A DNA stretch of 64,000 nt from the NCBI GenBank assembly GCA_027493615.1, contig JAOSKK010000002.1, positions 62,001 through 126,000 on the forward strand, written 5' to 3'. The notes beneath the pieces were generated by a model. It saw only the letters and a list, made by a program, of their open reading frames with translations. It was not told the origin of the DNA and made no database searches. The stretch comes from Verrucomicrobiota bacterium. Its GTDB lineage: Bacteria > Verrucomicrobiota > Verrucomicrobiia > Limisphaerales > J093. The translations under genes were made by a program, and so were the position numbers. Each line of letters opens with the position of its first letter. Positions within the stretch are counted from its first letter, which is position 1. This document shows, in pieces, positions 9,359-18,648 of this stretch.

Positions 9359-10565
9359 CTAGAACTTGTAGATGACGTTCAGCGCCAGGGAAATGGCGTT
9401 GTCCATCGTGCCATCGAGGAACACGCCCTTGCCCGACAGGTCGTTATCCCAGCGGAACTCGAGGCGGGTGATGGCGTTGGCCCAGAGCGAGTAGTCGAGG
9501 GTGCCCGTCAGGCCGAACAGTTCGGCGCGTTCGCCCGTGGCGGTGCCGAAGGCGCCGGCACTGCCGGTGGCGTACTCACCGCGGGCGTTGAACCGGAGCT
9601 TCTGGGTCATCTGCCAGGTCAAGTAACCAGCAATGGCATTGGCGTACGATTCATCAAACATGCCGTTGGCCTGGTAATCGTACGCGACCCCCAGCGAGAC
9701 CTGCGTGATCGGCGTGGGGACGGTCAACCCGGTGTACAGATTGATGACGTCCTTGGTTCCAATGCCGTCCTTGCCGATGCCCGTGTCCACGATGCCGCCA
9801 TACAGGGTGGCTCCTTCGAGGAACCCCATGCTGGACGGCGCCGTGAGGGCGATGGATCCGAGGTAGGACATCAAGCCCTGCCCCATCTCCCAGCTCGAGC
9901 CGCCCTCGCCATCGTTGCGCCAATAACCGGAGCGGTCATTGGCCCGGTTGAGCAGGGTGCGATCGCTCAGTCCGTTGGCGACGCCGCCATTGATGCTCAA
10001 CCACGGGGTGAGTTCGTAGCTGGCCAGCACACCGGTGTGGGTGATGGGCTCGATGTAGTAGCCGTACGACCGGCTGTAGTTCGGGTTGTTGCCCGACTCG
10101 AAGACTTCGTAGCCGACGACCGTGTCAAACACGCCCGCCTTGAACTCGAGGCCGTTGCCAATGGGCGCGCGCAGCGACACATAGGCGTTCTTGATGGCCA
10201 CTTCACCGCTTGAATCTCCGCCCCAGGGCGACTGCAAGCTGAGCGTGCGGGCGTCCGGGCCGAAGAGGAGCTGGGCGCGGTAACCGGCGGCCCAGTTTCC
10301 ATCGTCCAGCGGCTTCTCGATGGCGATCGAGGCGACGTTGAGGTTGAACCCGTTCTGCTTCTCGCTCCCGTCGAAGGAGCGGCCCGGCAGTTCGGTACCC
10401 GTCCCGAAGAGCCAGATGAACGAAGTGTCCACGTAGCCGCTGATGGTGGTGGACTGCAGGGCACTCACCACGGGGGTGTTGTTCGGCTTCCTCCGCCATC
10501 AGCACCGATCCGGCGCTGATGACGCCCGCCGAGAGCAGGACTCGTGTCCATGGATTTCTCATCAT
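9359..10565 (-). CDS. Outer-membrane beta-barrel porin, BBP2/OmpL-like (one frameshift)
   Basis: About 400 residues. The start at 10565 (MMRNPWTRVLLSAGVIS) gives a signal peptide ending near MAEEAE. The mature part begins with ALQSTTISGYVDTSFIW and ends in a terminal aromatic (LNVIYKF), the outer-membrane insertion signature. Alternating amphipathic strands and many Gly/Tyr/Trp residues fit a barrel of the putative porin-2 type common in Verrucomicrobia and Planctomycetes. The signal peptide is one frame away from the barrel; the shift is at or near the G5 run at 10472-10476. Strong SD at 10574-10578 and its own terminator suggest a well-expressed monocistronic gene. Confidence 0.8.
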
Positions 10566-10573
10566 GCGTATTT

Positions 10574-10578
10574 CCTCC
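10574..10578 (-). promoter_or_regulatory. Ribosome binding site (GGAGG) of the porin gene
   Basis: GGAGG on the minus strand sits 8 nt upstream of the ATG at 10565. It fixes that start, and therefore the signal peptide, even though the signal peptide is out of frame with the barrel in this assembly. Confidence 0.8.
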
Positions 10579-10736
10579 AGCGTTCTGCGTTCCTGTCGTT
10601 TGCGTTCGTTTGCTTTTGCGTTCGTTTTCCGGTTTGTGTGAATCCGTCGAGAGACACCGCGGAGGCGATTCTCAGCGGTCCCGCCCGCCGGTTCGCGGCG
10701 GAACGTAGCAGACGGTTCCCGGCTGACAACAAGGAT

Positions 10737-11854
10737 TTAGCGCCCCGCCTGCCCTTCATTGGTAACGCAGCACGAGCTCGACCCCTCCGCAGCAACCCCC
10801 ACAATCCGGAGGTAGCGGCAGGCGGAGAGCTTGAAGAAGGCCACGCCCGCCGGCAGCGACACGCGGATCTCCTGCCGCACGACGTCCACCATCGCCGCCT
10901 CTTCCTCGTAGCTTCCCTCGGCCGACGACGCCCGCCAGACCGTCGGAAAGACTTCCGGTGCAGGGTGCTGTGCCATGGTCGAGAGGATCCAGTCCCGCCG
11001 CGCCCCAATCCGGGAAGCGTACAGCGCAGCCGGCCGGGGGGCGCCCTTGGCCGTGATCAACGTCCAGCCGAATCCCCCGTTCAAAAAACCCCCGCGTGTC
11101 GAACAGCGCGGCATTCACATCGGCCCCATCGGCCGTGTAGCGGAACGGACCGTCGACGCCATAGGCCACCCCCGCCAGTTCCCAACGACCTTCACGCTGC
11201 AGGAACATCCCGCCGCCCGAATCGCCCCCGCCCCCATGGCTTCCGCCGGACCGCCGTCCGGATCAAAGGTCGCCCGCAGCAACGTGCCGGGCTCGGTTTC
11301 GTAGGGCACCGTATCCTCGATCCGGTTGAGTCCCCACCGCAAGGCGGAGGTGCCGCTCTTCCAGCGCCAGCCGCGCAACTCGACCTCCTCGGCCGCATTG
11401 GTCAACGTCACCCGACTGCCACGGGACAGACCCCGACCAAAGACAACCGCCGTCTGGCCAACTTCGTCCGCTCCCTCGTACAGCGGGGCGAATGAGGGCA
11501 ACTCGCCACAGACCTGCGCGAGCCGCAGATCGCTCGCCGGGTCATCAAAGATCGCGGTCACCGGCCAGGCTTCGCCGGCGAAACGAAAGACGTCCCCGAC
11601 TTTCCCTCCGACGTGTTTGGCCGTCAGAAACCAATGGGGGCAATGGGCGTGCCGACGCAACCGCGCCACTCTCCCTGCCACTGCCAACCGCTGTCCGCCC
11701 ATTCGCCCTCGGGCGGCGTCGTGTGGTGTGCTGGATCGTCGGTTGCATGGAAGATGACCGCAACGGCCTCCATCGTTGCCAGGCATCCCGTCAGTCCGAT
11801 CCACAGACACCAGCCGCGCATCGTCTCGCGCCGCAACCTGAGAAGCCTTGGCAT
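10737..11854 (-). CDS. Trypsin-like serine protease, probably secreted (three frameshifts)
   Basis: Chymotrypsin-fold protease of about 370 residues assembled from three frame changes. N-terminal signal-like segment: RRETMRGWCLWIGLTGCLA. The triad is complete: His in WFLTAKHVGG, Asp in DDPASDLRLAQV, Ser in GDSGGG. The H region is restored by one G in the G5 run 11636-11640, and the Ser motif by one base in the C5 runs 11225-11235. A third shift lies at A6 11093-11098 (giving FLNGGFGWTLI). A C-terminal extension (SRIGARRDWILSTMAQ and about 70 more residues) follows. The ATG at 11854 is preferred; 11824 is possible. Substrate is unknown. Confidence 0.7.
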
Positions 11855-11891
11855 GGGGCGGGGACGCGGAGGGGTTTCGGAACGCGGGGAC

Positions 11892-12979
11892 TCAGAGCGC
11901 GCGCAGCGCCTCGTCCATGGCGGCGTACAAGGTCTGCATGGTCGCGGCGGTCTCATCGCCCATGTTCGAGATCCGGAACGTGGTGCCCTTGATCTTGCCG
12001 TAGCCGCCGTCGATCAGGAAACCGCGGTCCTTCACCAGTTTCTGGAATTTGGGAACGTCGATCACGCGGCCGCCCGGTTTGGCGCCATTGTTCACGCAGG
12101 TGAGGGTCCGGGACTCGAAACCGGCGTCCGGAAACCGCGTGAACCCGTGACCGGCAGCCCACGCGCGGGTGGCCTCGGCCAGTTGCTGATGCCGGGCAAA
12201 CCGGGCCTCAAGGCCCTCGGCAAAGATGTCTTCGAGTTTCGAGGCCAGCGCGTACACATGACCGATGCTCGGCGTGCTCGGGGTCATGTGTTGCTCCGCG
12301 TTCTTCTCGAACTCCGTGAAATCAAAGTAGTACCCGCGGTCCGGCGCCGTGGCGGCCTTGGCGCGGGCGGCCGGAGAACAGGTGAACACGGTCAGGCCAG
12401 GCGGAAGCGCAAACGCTTTCTGAGTGCCGGCCAGCACGACGTCGATGCCCAGGGCGTCAAACTCGACCTTCACCGCGGTCAGCGAACTGACACAATCCAC
12501 GATGAACATGACGTCGGGGTACTTCGCTTTGAGGGCGGCGATCTCGGCCAGCGGGCTCATGACGCCCGTGGAAGTCTCGTTGTGGATCACCGTGAGGGCG
12601 TCAAAGCGGCCGGTGGCCAACCGGGCGTCGATCTGCTCGGCGCGGATGGGCGAACCCCAGGGCACCTGCAAGGCCTCGGCCGCCTTGCCGCAGCGCTGCG
12701 ACACGTCGAACCACTTGTCGGAGAAGGCACCGCACATGCAGTTGAGCACGCGTTTCGCAACCAGATTCCGCACCGCACCCTCCATCACCCCCAGGCAGAG
12801 GAGGTCGAGAGATACACCCGTTGCTGCGTGTACAGCAGCGCCTGGAGCTTGGGCTGGATCGCCGCGTACAGGTCCTTGAACCCCTGCCCGCGATGGCCAA
12901 TCATCGGCTGGCAGAAGGCGCGAAAGGTCTTTTCGCTGACTTCGACCGGGCCGGGTATATGCAGCTTGACGTGTCCCAT
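11892..12979 (-). CDS. Class V aminotransferase (alanine-glyoxylate/serine-pyruvate type; one frameshift)
   Basis: About 362 residues, starting MGHVKLHIPGPVEVSEKTF at 12979. PLP-dependent family moving amino groups between alanine or serine and glyoxylate or pyruvate. Seen: NPCP-like start IPGPVEVS, CPMIGHRGQGF-type region (QPMIGHRGQGFKDLY), HNETSTGVMSPL, FIVDCVSSL with the PLP Asp, and AGTQKAFALPPGL with the Schiff-base Lys. One G is missing at the C5 run 12788-12792 (plus strand); repair joins STSSAWG to VMEGAVRNL. Substrate preference is uncertain; phosphoserine or 2-aminoethylphosphonate relatives share these motifs. Confidence 0.85.
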
Positions 12980-13486
12980 AATCAAGCTGCGTAGCTTTCC
13001 TACCTGTCCCGGCGAAGGCAAGCCGGAGTTTCGGCCGGTTCCGGCCCCCGGCCCCCAGGCTGTTCGACCACGGGAAAGGGGCAGATGGAAGCCGGAATCA
13101 TGAGCCACCGGCCACCGCCAACCCACATGTCCGACGGCTTCGGTTGCCGACCATCCCCGTCCGAGCCCCTCTCTGCGTCCTTCGAGTCTCAGCAGTGCCG
13201 GCGTGGGATTCTGCACCACAGAGGCACGAAGTTCACAGAGGGACCGGGCCACATCACCGCGGACCGGGGCAACGGCTCAGGGATGGTGTCCGCGTGCCCC
13301 GCCGTGGTGGGGACTGCGGTTTGGTGGAGATCACGGAACCGACTCCCGGGTCGAACCACGCGGTCGAGGCGAACCGCCCCCGCTGCTCCGCCCGAGGCTG
13401 GGAGCCCGTTCGCATCCCCTTTCTCCGCTCCACCGTTCCTGTCGGCGGCGGTCGCTCACCTATTGCGATGGTCCCGAACGCCCCGC
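12980..13486. other. Intergenic region with dispersed repeat fragments
   Basis: 507 bp with no convincing gene. It contains a CACCACAGAGGCACGAAG-type motif (about 13214-13243), also seen in variant form near 49612. It also contains a stretch at about 13350-13465 (GTCGAGGCGAACCGCC ... GGCGGCGGTCGCTCACC) resembling 54194-54323. Open frames here are low-complexity Pro/Arg products and not credible. Confidence 0.55.
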
Positions 13487-13966
13487 CTATTTCTTGCGCG
13501 AGGCCTTGTATTCCGCGAGCACAGCGAAAAAAGCCGCCGCCGCGGGATCGCCGGGATCCCGCAACAAGGCCTCCCGCATGCGGAGGGTCTCGACCTCCGT
13601 CACGTCCTCCTGTTCGGCCACGTAGTAGGTCGGTTTGCCCCGCTCCCCGTAGATGGGATAACAGTACCAGTTCATGAGGAAGGGCTCACCGTTCTTGCGG
13701 TAGTTCCACGTCTGGCCGTGGAACACGCGGCGGTTGAGTAGATCCTCCTTCAACCGGCGCAGCAGCTTCCGGTCGGTATGGGGCCCCTGCAGAATACGCG
13801 GCGTTTTGCCGGCCACCTCGCTGCGGTCATAACCGGTCATCTTGTACCACGCCCGGTTCGCATAGACGATGCGCGGTCCGCTGGGCGCCTCCAACTGCAC
13901 GTCCGTGACCAACAGGCCGCGCCGGAGGTTCTCGAGGACGATGAGCCAGTCGAACTTAAGTTGCAT
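13487..13966 (-). CDS. Single PAS (LOV-like) domain protein
   Basis: 159 residues from ATG 13966 ([20 protein letters not shown]). One PAS fold: [20 protein letters not shown], then [33 protein letters not shown], ending [13 protein letters not shown]. The pattern is that of LOV/PAS domains, but the photoactive Cys position (NCRFLQ in LOV) reads TPRILQ, so classical flavin-Cys chemistry is not expected. A short helical tail follows, with no kinase or output domain. It overlaps the end of the upstream TIM-barrel gene by 11 bp, which suggests coupled translation. Ligand unknown. Confidence 0.8.
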   Translation of the reverse strand: MQLKFDWLIVLENLRRGLLVTDVQLEAPSGPRIVYANRAWYKMTGYDRSEVAGKTPRILQGPHTDRKLLRRLKEDLLNRRVFHGQTWNYRKNGEPFLMNWYCYPIYGERGKPTYYVAEQEDVTEVETLRMREALLRDPGDPAAAAFFAVLAEYKASRKK

Positions 13967-14882
13967 GATCAGCGAAAAACGGTTGGAGCACGTTGCGCGC
14001 GGTCCGCAACGCCCGTTGCCGGCCCGCGAGCGTGCTGCCGAAAGTGCCATCCTCGACCTCGATACACACCGGGCCCTCATAGCCGACCTCCTGCACGGCG
14101 GCCATGAACCGCGCCCAGTCGATGTCCCCATACCCGGGGATGCGCGGCTGATGCCACTCCAGCGGGTAGGCGAAGATGCCGACATCGTTCATCCGCTCCC
14201 AGCGGATCCGGACGTCCTTCGCGTGCAAGTGGAACAGCTTGCTCTTGAACTCGTTCAAGGGCGCCGCGGGGTCCATGAACTGGAGGATGAAGTGCGACGG
14301 ATCGTAGTTCAGCCCGAAGTGGTCGCTCGGGATGTCGTTGAACATCCGCCGCCAGATGACGGGTGTCGTGGCCAGGTTCTTGCCCCCCGGCCACTCGTCG
14401 CGCGTGAACGACATGGGACAGTTCTCGATGCCGATCTTGACGCCGTGATCCTCGGCCAACCGGATGACCGGTTTCCAGGTCTTCAGGAACCGCGGCCAGT
14501 TCTCGTCCACCGTCTTCGTCCAGTCCCGACCCACAAACGTATTCACGTTCGCCAACCCGAGTTTCTCGGCGGCGAGGATGACCTGCTTGAGGTGGTCCAC
14601 CGCCGTCTTCGCGACCGCCGGATCGGGATCGAGCGGATTCGGATAGTACCCCAGCCCGCTGATGTCGACGCCGTGTTCCCGGACCCGGGCCCAGACCTCG
14701 TCCGCGCGCGCCTTGGTGAAGCCGGTCACGTCAATATGGGTCACGCCGGCGAACTTGCGTTCGGCCTTGCCCACCGGCCAGCACATGAGTTCGACACAGG
14801 CAAAGCGCTCGGCCTTGGCGAACTGCAGCACCTGCTCGAGGGAGAGGTCGGGAAGAATGGCGGAGACGAATCCAAGTTTCAT
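13956..14882 (-). CDS. Sugar phosphate isomerase/epimerase family TIM barrel
   Basis: 308 residues from ATG 14882 ([19 protein letters not shown]). AP-endonuclease-2-like TIM barrel, as in xylose isomerase-like and IolE/IolH enzymes. Metal ligands are visible: E in [12 protein letters not shown] and H in [14 protein letters not shown] in [11 protein letters not shown] in CIEVEDGTF. It follows the FG-GAP gene by about 60 bp on the same strand and precedes the PAS gene with an 11-bp overlap. Substrate is undetermined; inosose or keto-sugar chemistry is typical of the family. Confidence 0.88.
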   Translation of the reverse strand: MKLGFVSAILPDLSLEQVLQFAKAERFACVELMCWPVGKAERKFAGVTHIDVTGFTKARADEVWARVREHGVDISGLGYYPNPLDPDPAVAKTAVDHLKQVILAAEKLGLANVNTFVGRDWTKTVDENWPRFLKTWKPVIRLAEDHGVKIGIENCPMSFTRDEWPGGKNLATTPVIWRRMFNDIPSDHFGLNYDPSHFILQFMDPAAPLNEFKSKLFHLHAKDVRIRWERMNDVGIFAYPLEWHQPRIPGYGDIDWARFMAAVQEVGYEGPVCIEVEDGTFGSTLAGRQRALRTARNVLQPFFADHAT

Positions 14883-14941
14883 GTTCGGATGGGGTGGGGC
14901 TGGGGTTTCAAGGACGTCCGGGAGCAGGTACCCGAAGGGGC

Positions 14942-16281
14942 TCACCGGCCCTTGGCCAGGGGCTTCGGCTGCGCGGCCTGCCACTCCGCCTCGCTCACCT
15001 CGCGGACTTCCTGAAGGAAGACATGGGCGCCCTTCTTGTTGCCCACGACAATGTCCGGGCGGCGGTCGCCGTTGACATCGGTGGCCAGCACCTGCGTGCC
15101 GACCCCGGAGTCGTCGTCGATCAGGTACGGCACCCAATCCACCGACCGGTCCGGACCGCGCACCAATCTGAACCAGTACAGTACGGCGGGTTCGTTCGGC
15201 TCGGGATCACCGTCCGGTCCGTGCGCCCAAAAGCGTTTGCCGGTCACCAGGTCCTTCAACCCGTCCCCGTCCATGTCGACCAGATCCAGCGCGTGGGGCT
15301 GGGTGAACTTGACCCCGTACTTGTTGTCGGCGGGCTGCTTGTTCATGAAGACATGCGGAACGAAGGAAATCCGCCCCGCCTCCCGCGTCTGCTCGTACCA
15401 GGCCGGGCCGTAGCCGTGGGCGGCAAGGCACGTGATCACGTCGTTCCAGCCATCGCCATTCACGTCGTAGGCGAAGAGTTGCGCCCCTCCCACCGGAACG
15501 CCCGGGTCGGGAGGACAGAAGGTGAAGGCGTGGAAAGTCCACTCGGGATCACCCGTCAGCGAGCCCGGTTGTTCCCACCAACCATTGGATTCGAGCAGGT
15601 CGGGCCGTCCATCGCCGTTCACGTCCCCCACGCCCAACCCGTGGTTGAACCGGTGGTAGTTCTTGTTCGGTGAGATGGGGCGGAACTTCCAGGGCGCATC
15701 CGGCTTTGCCGGGTCCGGGGCGGCGTAGCCGAAGAACCCCTTCGAGTTGCAGACCAGTTCCGGGCGGCCATCGCCGGTGAGATCGGCGAACATGGGTGAT
15801 TCGTTGTCCACGACGTCGAGGGCCAGGTGCCGGGTCCACGCCCCACCCTTGCCTTGGGGATTGGCAAACCAGTACGCCTGTTCGCCCGGGATACCGACGA
15901 TGAGTATGTCCGTCCAGCCGTCCCCGTTGAAGTCGCCCGTCCAGGTGAAGAAGCAGTCCGAGTAGGCGTTCTTGGCGCCCAGCGCGCCCTCATAGCCGGG
16001 CACCTCCTCGTCGCTGCCATCGGCCAGTCGGCGCACGAAGCTCGCCGCGGCCGGACGGTACTCGTGGCGGGCCCGGAAATCCGGGCCGGCATACCAGAAC
16101 GGGCCGCACACCACGTCCAGCTTGCCGTCGCGGTTGAAATCGCCCACGTGCGCTCCTCGGCCCAGAACTCCGTGGTCAACACGATCTTCTTGAATCCATG
16201 CAGGGACCGCTGCGCCGCGGCGGCCGACGCACCCAGCACGACCGCGAGGGACAGGAGGGGAACCGAAATGCGCATGCGCAT
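14942..16281 (-). CDS. Secreted FG-GAP/VCBS repeat protein (one frameshift)
   Basis: About 446 residues with a signal peptide ([20 protein letters not shown]) from ATG 16281. The body is a beta-propeller of FG-GAP/VCBS units with calcium-loop motifs: [87 protein letters not shown]. That makes at least seven blades, enough for one propeller. The signal peptide lies one frame off; adding a G near 16153 gives [15 protein letters not shown]. Ligand binding or cell-surface display is the family theme. The gene leads the minus-strand run ending with the PAS protein. Confidence 0.85.
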
Positions 16282-16380
16282 TGTCTGGCAGGTTGCGCCC
16301 GGAGGGTCAAGCCCCGGCGCCGCTGCGAAGCTAAAGGAGCCCGAGCGCTGGGGCCGTCGAGCGGGTCGGGGACGGGTCGA

Positions 16381-16487
16381 CGCAAAGCGCCGCTGGAAGT
16401 CGGCGCACTCCAAACGCGGTGCGCCTGCCAGGCGGTGTGGGAATCGCGGAGCGTGTGGAGTGCGCCGACTTCCAGCGGCGCTTTGCG
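16381..16487. repeat. Perfect 32-bp inverted repeat (dispersed palindromic element)
   Basis: Arm 16381-16412 (starting CGCAAAGCGCCGCTGG) is the exact reverse complement of 16456-16487. The 43-nt loop is 16413-16455. No T tract follows, so it is not a standard terminator. It shares its arm sequence with the intergenic region at 7337-7436, which shows it is a dispersed element. The surrounding 16282-16636 stretch holds no other feature I can support. Confidence 0.85.
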
Positions 16488-16636
16488 TAAGCCCGACACC
16501 CCAACCGGTCTGGCCCGTTGCATTACCCAGCAAGGCGCGTCTGTGAGGATCCTCGAAGCAGAGCACGGAAGCCGGCGTCCGGAAGGGAGATGGCGGCGCT
16601 TGACTTGACCGCAGCGGGCTTGCCGGTTCGACGATG

Positions 16637-17588
16637 CTACTGCGTCTCCCCCACGCCCAGCCGGTACGCACTGCCCACGCCCAGAAACAGCCAGAGCACC
16701 GTCCACAAGCTGACGCTGTGCTTGAGCACTTCGGCCTGCATCCGCGCCGAATTCAAACTTGCCCGCAGGTCCCGCTCGAACTCCGCCTTCGTCGGCCGCC
16801 CCTCCACGAGGTCCTTGAGCTTCGGCAAGTCGTCCTGCCGGAACTCGGCGAGCTGCTGCGGCGTGATGTCCGCCGGCGCCACGGTGTCCTCGTCATCCGA
16901 CAGCCCCCTCCGCCAGGAACGCGCGCGTCTGCTCCTCCGTCTCGAGCTGAACGGCCCGCTGCGCGTACTCGAGCCGCGCCTCGTAGGCGCCCTCCATGAA
17001 TTGGTCGAGGAACTTCTGGTAGGCCGCACGGGTCGCCAGGTACTCGCCGCCGACAATCGCCACGAAGGCACACACCCCCGCGATGATGCCGAGCTTCTGG
17101 CTGTAGCCGGCCCCCAGGACACGGCAGCCAAAGCCGATGAACGCCCCCACCCCCCACGCCAGGATCCCAAACTCCGTGTGCGTCCCCACGATGATCAGGT
17201 ACCACACGACCATCCCCAGGATCGCCGCTCCCACCGCCCCGACCGTCCCGAGCGCCAGGTTCGCCTCGCCGTACTCGCGCTTCTTGCCCTGGCCCGCCAA
17301 CGGTGCCGTGGGTGGAGTTCCCACCCGCGGTGTGGCCACGCCCCTAGCGTCCGGAGGAGGAGGCTCCGCCGCGGCTGGCGGCGCCGGCGGGGCGGACGTG
17401 GTAGGGGCCGCCACCTTCACCCGCACCTTGGGGACCGGGGCGGCAGCTTGTCGGATGTACTCGTTCGCCGCCTCCGTGCCGTCCAGCCCGCACGCCGGGC
17501 AGACCACCGGCGCAGGCAGGCGATTCTCGACGGGGTCGGCTTCGAACTTGTACTTCGTGCCGCAGGAACAGTGGATCTTGATTTCCAT
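16637..17588 (-). CDS. Zinc-ribbon membrane protein (one frameshift)
   Basis: About 316 residues from ATG 17588. N-terminal zinc ribbon: MEIKIHCSCGTKYKFEA ... CPACG. A Pro/Ala-rich linker follows (about residues 45-85), then three hydrophobic helices (LALGTVGAVGAAILGMVVWYL, ILAWGVGAFIGFG, LGIIAGVCAFVAIVGG). A helical segment includes DITPQQLAEFRQDDLPKL, and there is a last membrane segment near the C-terminus (WTVLWLFLGVGSAYRLGV). The frame shifts at the C5 run 16904-16908 (plus strand); removing one base gives LAEGLSDDEDTVAP. Function is unknown. The ribbon-plus-membrane layout is common in Verrucomicrobia and Planctomycetes. Confidence 0.65.
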
Positions 17589-17726
17589 GGGGGCAGGAGT
17601 CTGGGTGACGCGGCCGTCTGTGCGCACGCTTGGTAAAGCTCGCGGCCCGAAAAGCAAGCCCCGAAAGGCCCGACGCCTCCGTCCCGTAATTCCCGTCTCG
17701 GCCCAGAACAGGTCGCCGGGTTAGCT

Positions 17727-18083
17727 TCACCGGCGGGAAACGTCGCACCGCGGGGCGAGGCAATGGCGGCGCGCAGCCACCCACCGGTAGACGGCCCGCA
17801 ACCCCGGCCGCAACCAGCGTCGCCGACCCAGCCACGCCAACGGGCGTCCCCACCAAACCTGTTCCGCAATCGCCAGCAACGCGTCGGCACCCCTGAAGCT
17901 CCGCCCGTCCGCCAGTTCGCACCGGAGCTCCTCGAGCGATCCTCCGACCGCCTGCAGGGTCTCGAGGGCGAAGCCGCGGCGGCGAAGGAACGGTTCGAAC
18001 CGCGCGATCCAGCGACGGCAGAAGACACAATCGCCGTCGTAGAGCACCCGGCCGCGAAGCGGGCTGGTTGCCGTGCCATTCAC
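17727..18083 (-). CDS. DCC family thiol-disulfide oxidoreductase-like protein (DUF393)
   Basis: 118 residues. The name-giving motif is present as LYDGDCVFCRRWIARF, giving a CxxC-like redox pair. R-F-R-G-A-D-A-L follows where the family has SxAxL, then the C-terminal VYRWVAARRHCL. Family members are small predicted oxidoreductases of unknown substrate. The start ATG overlaps the stop of the upstream Cys-rich gene (ATGA, 18080-18083), so the two are probably co-translated. Confidence 0.85.
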   Translation of the reverse strand: MNGTATSPLRGRVLYDGDCVFCRRWIARFEPFLRRRGFALETLQAVGGSLEELRCELADGRSFRGADALLAIAEQVWWGRPLAWLGRRRWLRPGLRAVYRWVAARRHCLAPRCDVSRR

Positions 18084-18616
18084 CCCGGGGATCCCGTGGC
18101 CGATGCGGAGGGAGGCTCCGACCCGTGGGGACCCTCAGTTTGCTGGCGGCCGGCCAGGCCCACCCGCACCAGTTTCTCCAGTTCGTCCGAGGGACGCTTC
18201 GGGTCGGGCCCGCCCAGCAACGCCCGAAGGTTCCGCCACACCTGCAGTGGCGTGATGATGACGCCCCACGGCAGGCCCCACCAGCCCAGCAGCAGCGAGG
18301 CAAACAGCCCCTCCCACTGGCTCTTGCGGGCACAGCGGCGGCAGGAAAGCTGCGGCAGGTCCACCCACTTCGTGGCGAGCAGGAAGGACCAGACCTTGTA
18401 GCTGTGGTGGACGTCACACGGCCCCGGACCCTTGCACTTCGGACACGGACCCCGATGCAGCTCGTTCATCTTCCGCACCACCTGACGGAACGACACCCGC
18501 CGCGCCCGCTCGAGCAGACGATCACTGTCCCGGCATCGCTCGCTGCAAAACACCTTCCCGTCCGCCTCGACGGCTCCGAACAGGATCGTGATGGAGCAGT
18601 AACTACAACGGGCCAT
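18080..18616 (-). CDS. Cys-rich double zinc-ribbon protein with a hydrophobic segment
   Basis: 178 residues. Two Cys clusters: CSYCSITILFGA ... FCSERC (residues 4-27) and CPKCKGPGPCDVHH ... LSCRRC (about 58-95). A hydrophobic GWWGLPWGVIITPLQVWRNL follows (about 110-130), a hairpin-like motif seen in uncharacterised proteins of this phylum. The tail is low complexity. It is translationally coupled to the DCC protein, so a shared redox or metal-related role is possible but not shown. Confidence 0.6.
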   Translation of the reverse strand: MARCSYCSITILFGAVEADGKVFCSERCRDSDRLLERARRVSFRQVVRKMNELHRGPCPKCKGPGPCDVHHSYKVWSFLLATKWVDLPQLSCRRCARKSQWEGLFASLLLGWWGLPWGVIITPLQVWRNLRALLGGPDPKRPSDELEKLVRVGLAGRQQTEGPHGSEPPSASATGSPG

Positions 18617-18648
18617 GACGGACGTCGCGGGGGCGGCGCGGGCGGGCC

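Noticed and set aside
12980-13486. Possible small gene between the aminotransferase and PAS genes
   Set aside because: Frames are Pro/Arg-rich, overlap on both strands and cover repeat fragments.
16381-16487. Inverted repeat considered as a transcription terminator
   Set aside because: The loop is 43 nt and there is no T tract; a diverged copy exists elsewhere, which favours a dispersed element.
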